A stretch of DNA of 64,000 nt. Origin: Treponema sp. (GTDB lineage: Bacteria; Spirochaetota; Spirochaetia; Treponematales; Breznakiellaceae). A program made the translations under genes and the position numbers. How positions within the stretch are numbered: position 1 is the stretch's first letter; every line of letters starts with the position of its first letter. Shown piece by piece: positions 59,277 to 64,000 of this stretch. The notes under the pieces are model-generated. The model did not search any database. It saw only the letters and a program-made list of their open reading frames with translations, and had not been told where the DNA came from. The stretch is from positions 1 through 64,000 of the forward strand of contig JAISBS010000094.1 of assembly GCA_031266075.1 (NCBI GenBank). Reading direction: 5' to 3'.

Positions 59277-60797
59277 ATGCCGGATCCGGCTATTGAAATG
59301 ATCGGCATTACCAAGGTGTTCCCCGGCGTTATTGCCAACGACGGGGTAGACCTTCGGGTGGAGCAGGGGGAAATTCACGCCCTACTGGGGGAAAACGGGG
59401 CCGGAAAATCGACGCTTATGTCGATCCTCTTCGGGCTCTACGAACCGGACAGCGGGATCATCAAAATCCGGGGGGAAGAAGTAAAAATCCGCAGCCCCAA
59501 CGATGCCACGGCCCTGCGGATCGGCATGGTTCACCAACACTTTAAGCTGGTTCACAATTTTACCGTTACCGAAAACATTGTTCTGGGACTGGAGCCCCGC
59601 AAACCCTGGGGCAATCTGGACACCGGGAACGCCGAAAAGCGGGTGGCGGAGCTTTCCGAAACTTACGGCCTGGCGGTTGACCCCCGGGCCCGGATTGAAA
59701 ATATCACGGTGGGGATGCAGCAGCGCGTGGAGATCCTCAAAATCCTCTACCGGAATGCGGACATCCTGATCTTTGACGAGCCCACCGCGGTGCTGACCCC
59801 CCAGGAAATCGACGAACTTTTGATCATCTTCCGCCGTCTTAAAGCGGAGGGAAAAACCATCATATTTATCACCCACAAGCTCCGGGAAATAAAAGCCGCC
59901 GCGGCCCGCTGTACGGTGCTGCGCCGGGGCCGGTATATTGACACCGTGGACGTAAGCGCCGCCACCGAAAGCGAGCTGGCGGAAAAAATGGTGGGCCGGG
60001 CGGTCAGCTTCCGGATCGAAAAAAAGCCCGCCAAGCCGGGGGAACTGGTTCTGAAAATCGACAACCTGACGGTGATGGGCGCACGGGGGGTTCCCGCGGT
60101 CAGCGGCCTGTCGCTGGAAGTCCGGGCCGGGGAAGTAGTGGGGATTGCGGGGGTAGACGGCAACGGCCAGTCGGAACTGGTGGCCGCGATTGCGGGCCTT
60201 CTCCCGGTGAAGTCTGGCGGCATCTTCCTCAAAGGCAGGGACATTTGCCGGGAAAAAATCAAGGTCAGGAACGAAAGCGGCATGGGGCTGGTGCCCGAAG
60301 ACCGCCACAAACACGGGCTGGTTCTTGATTTCCGGGTGGATGAAAACCTTATCCTGAAAAATTTCCGGCGGCGGCCCTATTCAAACCCGGCGGGGTTTCT
60401 CCGGTTTCGCGCCATTACCCGGCACGCCCAGGACCTTATCGCCGAATTTGACATCCGGGCGGGAAACGGCCCCGCCACCCCCGCCAAATCCATGTCCGGC
60501 GGGAACCAGCAGAAAGTAGTTATCGCCCGGGAGATCGATTTTTCCCCGGAACTGCTGATCGTGGCCCAGCCCACCCGGGGCCTGGATGTGGGAGCCATCG
60601 AATATATCCACCGCCGGATCATCGCGGAACGGGACAAAGGCCGGGCGGTGCTGCTGATTTCCTTTGAACTGGATGAAATTCTGGGCCTCTGCGACCGGAT
60701 CGCCGCGGTTTCCAAGGGGCAGATTGTGGGAATCCTCCCGGTAGAAGAGGCGGATGAACGGCGGATCGGCGCCATGATGGGAGGAGTCCATGGTTAA
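59277..60797 (+). CDS. Nucleoside ABC transporter ATP-binding protein (two ABC domains)
   Basis: A 506-residue double ATPase. The first domain has Walker A GENGAGKST, a lysine-containing signature-like segment ITVGMQQRVEILK and DEPTAVLTPQE. The second has a degenerate P-loop (GVDGNGQSEL, no Lys) and the signature MSGGNQQKVVIAREI, as is usual for nucleoside and sugar importers of this class. AAGGAGG precedes ATG 59277. It overlaps the first permease gene by 8 nt. Confidence 0.93.
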   Translation: MPDPAIEMIGITKVFPGVIANDGVDLRVEQGEIHALLGENGAGKSTLMSILFGLYEPDSGIIKIRGEEVKIRSPNDATALRIGMVHQHFKLVHNFTVTENIVLGLEPRKPWGNLDTGNAEKRVAELSETYGLAVDPRARIENITVGMQQRVEILKILYRNADILIFDEPTAVLTPQEIDELLIIFRRLKAEGKTIIFITHKLREIKAAAARCTVLRRGRYIDTVDVSAATESELAEKMVGRAVSFRIEKKPAKPGELVLKIDNLTVMGARGVPAVSGLSLEVRAGEVVGIAGVDGNGQSELVAAIAGLLPVKSGGIFLKGRDICREKIKVRNESGMGLVPEDRHKHGLVLDFRVDENLILKNFRRRPYSNPAGFLRFRAITRHAQDLIAEFDIRAGNGPATPAKSMSGGNQQKVVIAREIDFSPELLIVAQPTRGLDVGAIEYIHRRIIAERDKGRAVLLISFELDEILGLCDRIAAVSKGQIVGILPVEEADERRIGAMMGGVHG

Positions 60798-61974
60798 AAA
60801 GAAGATTCTCGAAGTCTTTACCGGGTCCAACGGACTGGTTTCGCTGGCGGTGGTACTGCTGGGATTCCTCGTAGCCACGCTCCTCATCGTCCTGACCGGA
60901 AGGAACCCCGCCGGAATGTACCAGGCGATCCTTCAAGTCATAAGCGGCCTGTCCCAGGGCCGGCATGGCGAATGGATACAGAATGTCCGGTATATCGGGG
61001 AATGGCTGGTCAGTTCCATCCCCCTAATCCTCTGCGGTTTTTCCATGGCCTTTGCGGCCCGGACGGGCCTTTTTAACATCGGCGCCGAGGGCCAGTACAT
61101 TGCGGGGCTTACGGCGGCCCAGTTCACGGCGCTCTACTTCCCCCCGATACCGGTTCTTCACTGGGTTGCCGCGGTTTTGGCCGCCATCGCCGCCGGAGCG
61201 CTCTGGGGGGGCATTGTGGGCTTTTTCAAGGCCCGGTTCAAGGTGTCCGAAGTAGTGGCGACAATCATGATGAACTATATCGCCCTCTACAGTTCCCGGT
61301 ATCTTACCATGCTGATTCCCGGAACCAACACTTTCAAAACCCAGAATTTTCCCGCCACCGCCCGGCTTTCCAGCCCCCTGCTGGAGGCCCTCACCAACGG
61401 TTCCCGGCTGAACTACAGTCTCTGGCTGACCATCGGGGCCATTGTATTCTACTGGGTAGCGATGAATAAAACCCGGCTGGGTTATTCCCTGCGGGCCACG
61501 GGGCTGAACAAGGAAGCGGCCCGCTACGGGGGAATCAGCGTGAACATCAGCATCACGGCGGCCATGGCTATTGCCGGGGCCTTTGCGGGGCTGGCGGGGG
61601 CCGCGGTTTCCCTGGGGGTTTTCCCCAGCGGGCGGGTGCTGTCGGTGCAGGACGGCTATGGCTTTGACGGCATCGCCGTGGCGCTGGTGGGAAACTCCAC
61701 CGCCATCGGCACTACGCTGGCGGGGCTGCTCTTCGGTATGCTGAAATCCGCCCAGCCCCTGATGCAGGCCCGCCAGATTCCCAAGGAGATTACCGCCATT
61801 ATCATGGGACTGGTGGTGGTCTTTATCTCCCTGCGGGCGGGGGTGCGGATCCTCGTTGAGTGGCAGATGAAGGAAAAGGCAAAAGCCAGGGAAGGGGTCG
61901 AACAGCCCCCGGCCCCGGAGACCCACGAGGCCCCGGATGCCGCCGCGGCGAAAAGCGGGAGGATAGAAAAATGA
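60790..61974 (+). CDS. Nucleoside ABC transporter permease 1
   Basis: A 394-residue membrane protein, about nine helices, of the BPD_transp_2 family: GLFNIGAEGQYIAGL, VSEVVATIMMNYIAL, GYSLRATGLNKEAARYGGI and VALVGNSTAIGTTLAGLLFG. The C-terminal 35 residues are soluble and Pro/Ala-rich. It pairs with the next gene to form the pore; the two overlap by 4 nt (ATGA). Confidence 0.93.
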   Translation: MVKKKILEVFTGSNGLVSLAVVLLGFLVATLLIVLTGRNPAGMYQAILQVISGLSQGRHGEWIQNVRYIGEWLVSSIPLILCGFSMAFAARTGLFNIGAEGQYIAGLTAAQFTALYFPPIPVLHWVAAVLAAIAAGALWGGIVGFFKARFKVSEVVATIMMNYIALYSSRYLTMLIPGTNTFKTQNFPATARLSSPLLEALTNGSRLNYSLWLTIGAIVFYWVAMNKTRLGYSLRATGLNKEAARYGGISVNISITAAMAIAGAFAGLAGAAVSLGVFPSGRVLSVQDGYGFDGIAVALVGNSTAIGTTLAGLLFGMLKSAQPLMQARQIPKEITAIIMGLVVVFISLRAGVRILVEWQMKEKAKAREGVEQPPAPETHEAPDAAAAKSGRIEK

Positions 61975-62885
61975 TCGATTTTTTCCAGGTTCTGTTCAAT
62001 ATGCTCCCCTCGACCTTTATGATCGTTTCCCCCATCCTGATCGCCGCCACCGGGGGGATGATCTGCGAGCGGGCCGGGGTAGTAAACATTGCGCTGGAGG
62101 GGCTTATGGCTATCGGGGCCATGACCGCGGCGACCACCCACTTTTTTCTGGAACCCGCCACGGGGCTTTCCATACCCACGGCCCTGCTCCTTTCGGCGGT
62201 CATGGGCAGCCTTTTTTCCCTGATCCATGCCTATGCGTCCATCACCCTCCGGGCGGATCAGGTGATCTCCGGTACGGGGATCAATCTGCTGGCCAGCGGC
62301 ATTACCGTGTTTTTCTGCCAGCTCCTGTTCCGCATGGAACGGACCCAAAACTACCGGATGAGTATGCCGTCCTGGTTCGGCGGCATCTACCCCACCCTGT
62401 ATCTGGCCCTGATCATCCTGGCGGTAAGCTGGTTTGTGCTGTATAAACGGCCCTGGGGACTGCGGCTCCGGGCCTGCGGGGAACACCCCCAGGCGCTGGC
62501 TTCCGCGGGGGTGAACGTCCTCAAAATCCGGTACATCGCCGTATTGATTTCCGGGGCCCTGGCCGGGCTGGCGGGGGGCTGTATCGTCCTGACGCAGGAT
62601 ATTCAGTACACGGTCAGCACGATAAACGGCAAGGGCTTTATCGCCCTGGCGGCGGTCTCCTTTGGCCGCTGGCTCCCCCTGGGGATTCTGGGCTCCAGCT
62701 TCCTGTTCGGCTTTTCCTCCGCCCTGGCGGTGAATATCATCAACATCGAGAAGCTCAAATTCCTGCCGCCGGAATTTTTTAACGCCCTCCCCTACATCAT
62801 CACCCTGGTAACGCTGGTGGTTTTCAGCGGCAAGGATTACGCGCCCCGCGCCTCGGGGCAGCCCTACGAAAAAGGGAAGAGTTAG
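61971..62885 (+). CDS. Nucleoside ABC transporter permease 2
   Basis: A 304-residue permease of the same family: ICERAGVVNIALEGLMAIGAM, ADQVISGTGINLLASGITVF, WGLRLRACGEHPQALASAGV and LAGLAGGCIVLTQ. ATG 61971 follows GGGAGG and overlaps the previous stop; the longer frame from 61860 is translated as permease 1 in another frame. It is the last gene of the operon. Confidence 0.93.
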   Translation: MIDFFQVLFNMLPSTFMIVSPILIAATGGMICERAGVVNIALEGLMAIGAMTAATTHFFLEPATGLSIPTALLLSAVMGSLFSLIHAYASITLRADQVISGTGINLLASGITVFFCQLLFRMERTQNYRMSMPSWFGGIYPTLYLALIILAVSWFVLYKRPWGLRLRACGEHPQALASAGVNVLKIRYIAVLISGALAGLAGGCIVLTQDIQYTVSTINGKGFIALAAVSFGRWLPLGILGSSFLFGFSSALAVNIINIEKLKFLPPEFFNALPYIITLVTLVVFSGKDYAPRASGQPYEKGKS

Positions 62886-62895
62886 GGAAAAAGAA

Positions 62896-62933
62896 AAGCT
62901 CCGGAAACCCGTTTAGGCAGGTTTCCGGAGCTT
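62896..62933. terminator. Terminator of the nucleoside ABC operon
   Basis: AAGCTCCGGAAACC / GGTTTCCGGAGCTT perfect 14-bp stem (62896-62933). The outer 12 bp are the same as in the hairpin at 27811-27845. Confidence 0.8.
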
Positions 62934-63013
62934 CCGGGTATGAAAACCGGTGAAGGCCCGGTTTTTCCCCTTCAATAATAAAGCGGCGTTCCCAAAACGC
63001 GAAGCGCCGGTTC

Positions 63014-63050
63014 AAGGCTGTTCCAAAACCTCCAGTTTTGGAACAGCCTT
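63014..63050. terminator. Strong hairpin between convergent genes
   Basis: AAGGCTGTTCCAAAAC-ctcca-GTTTTGGAACAGCCTT, a perfect 16-bp stem with a T run to the right. It is the most regular member of the window-wide hairpin family. Confidence 0.85.
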
Positions 63051-63055
63051 TTTTG

Positions 63056-64000
63056 TTAGAAAATATTCATCCGGGCGCCAATGGCGCAGCGGAAGATGGT
63101 CTCGGCCTGCACGTCCGAAGAGGCTATCCACCAGACAGGCTCCAGATACAGGGCAAAAGACCGGGCGTACTTCCAGTTGGGGACAAGCCGGGAAAAGTCC
63201 AGCCGGGCGAATTCCCACTGGCCCAGGATGGCGCCCATGAACATGGAAGGCCGACGGGGAGGTTCCATGGTAAAGAACGAGAAGTTGGCCCCCAAAGCAA
63301 AGGACATGGAGAAGAAGGACCAGTCGGGCCCCAGGAAATAATCAAAGGGCAGATAGACGATATTGGCCAGCAGCTTGATGCCGGCGGTCAGTCCCACAAA
63401 ACGGCCCCGTTCCCCGGAAAAGGGATCCAGCAGGGGGGCCTGGCCGACCTGGGCCTGGAGCTTCACATTGTCCTTGAAGAAGCTCAGTCCTATCCCGCCG
63501 TCCACTAAAGTGGCGCCCAGGAAGTTGGCGTCCAGGTAGAGCCCCTGGATGAACTGGGGCACCGAATACCCGGCCTTGTCGCCGGGACGGAGGCTTACTT
63601 CCACGGCTCCCAGGGTCATATTGTCGGAAGCGGAGCCAAAGACCACGATGGAGTCCCGGTGGATGCTGTCCTCCGGGGGATCCAGCGTTTCCACCGCCGG
63701 CGCATTGGTATCCACATTCAGAACCAGGCGGCGGACAGCGGTCCGTCCGTCGTTAAAAACGGCCCGGATCAGGATAGGCAAATTCCCCAGGGGGAAGTCG
63801 CCGGTCTCCAGGCGGAACTTCCATTTTTCCCGGCCCGAAGCCTGTTCAAAGGAGCGGCCATTGTCAAAGCTGATTAACACTTCTTTGACGGCAATATCCC
63901 GCCGTTCTTTCCGGGTCATGTTCACTTCTTTCAGGGGAGACACGGCGGTTCCCGCCTGGCCGGAAAGCCAGGGCCGTCCGGCGATCACCTCCCCGTCCCG
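63056..64000 (-). CDS. C-terminal part of a large envelope protein (runs off the window)
   Basis: The frame is open to the right edge, so at least 314 residues of a longer protein are seen. An Ig-like segment comes first (LISFDNGRSFEQA, FPLGNLPILIRAVFNDGRTA, VETLDPPEDSIHRDSIVVFGSASDN). A barrel-like C-terminal part follows, with alternating strands (VGLTAGIKLLANIVYLPFDYF, FFSMSFALGANFSFF) and the terminal FRCAIGARMNIF ending in phenylalanine, as outer-membrane proteins do. The N-terminus and any signal peptide are outside the window. Confidence 0.75.
   Translation of the reverse strand, partial: RDGEVIAGRPWLSGQAGTAVSPLKEVNMTRKERRDIAVKEVLISFDNGRSFEQASGREKWKFRLETGDFPLGNLPILIRAVFNDGRTAVRRLVLNVDTNAPAVETLDPPEDSIHRDSIVVFGSASDNMTLGAVEVSLRPGDKAGYSVPQFIQGLYLDANFLGATLVDGGIGLSFFKDNVKLQAQVGQAPLLDPFSGERGRFVGLTAGIKLLANIVYLPFDYFLGPDWSFFSMSFALGANFSFFTMEPPRRPSMFMGAILGQWEFARLDFSRLVPNWKYARSFALYLEPVWWIASSDVQAETIFRCAIGARMNIF

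Overview
This GC-rich 64 kb window looks like the chromosome of a free-living or gut-associated spirochaete, probably a Treponema relative. The placement is inferred from gene content, not from a marker gene. The signs are many lipoproteins with loose lipoboxes (SSC, GSC, VGC), outer-membrane beta-barrel candidates ending in an aromatic residue, an HPr kinase/HPr pair without visible sugar-transport PTS genes, a PnrA/TmpC-type nucleoside-binding lipoprotein with its ABC transporter, and a GTP-type PEP carboxykinase. No phage, transposase, rRNA or CRISPR array was found. One tRNA (Cys, GCA) is present.

Layout. (1) 167-7767 is a sulfur amino-acid and redox island: two trans-sulfuration PLP enzymes, two different Rrf2 regulators (one IscR-like with three cysteines, one CymR-like), a 2-Cys peroxiredoxin, a polar amino-acid (possibly cystine) ABC operon and cysteine synthase. 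(2) 7768-17308 holds envelope genes with their regulators: two XRE repressors each divergent from a lipoprotein or barrel gene, a fused membrane/spermidine-synthase-like protein, a cyclic-nucleotide-domain protein and pckG. (3) 17305-22062 is a complete liv-type branched-chain amino-acid ABC operon. (4) 22294-32485 is a mixed housekeeping stretch (solute-binding lipoprotein, aminotransferase, MsrA, RlpA, EamA exporter, SfsA-DUF123 fusion, Fe-S aldo/keto reductase, HMA protein, RecO). (5) 32574-40099 is a four-gene surface operon led by two large fibronectin-III-like lipoproteins. (6) 40231-50256 carries PtsN-like EIIA, HEAT and YD-like envelope proteins, a GH5-type glycosidase, the rex-serC-serA-lytic transglycosylase operon and hprK-HPr. 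(7) 50491-57386 is a tightly overlapping NtrY-NtrX-LexA-HolA-glycosidase run, then mntP. (8) 57487-62885 has tRNA-Cys with a duplicated 3' end and the nucleoside ABC operon. A truncated surface protein reaches the right edge.

The genes connect at several points. Cystine/cysteine uptake, synthesis and breakdown sit with two Rrf2 sensors whose C-termini end in isoleucine, so a CymR-CysK-like interaction is possible. Rex has a perfect operator at its own predicted start point and heads an operon with serine biosynthesis, the carbon source for cysteine. HprK/HPr/EIIA form a regulatory phosphotransfer set.

The signals most worth follow-up lie outside the proteins. They are a family of intergenic hairpins, a 94-bp tandem repeat that copies the rex start into two overlapping upstream ORFs, several genes whose ATG falls at the predicted transcription start (candidate leaderless mRNAs), dyads placed over promoters, and the surface operon at 32-40 kb. 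All promoter and operator calls were made by eye from hexamers and spacing.
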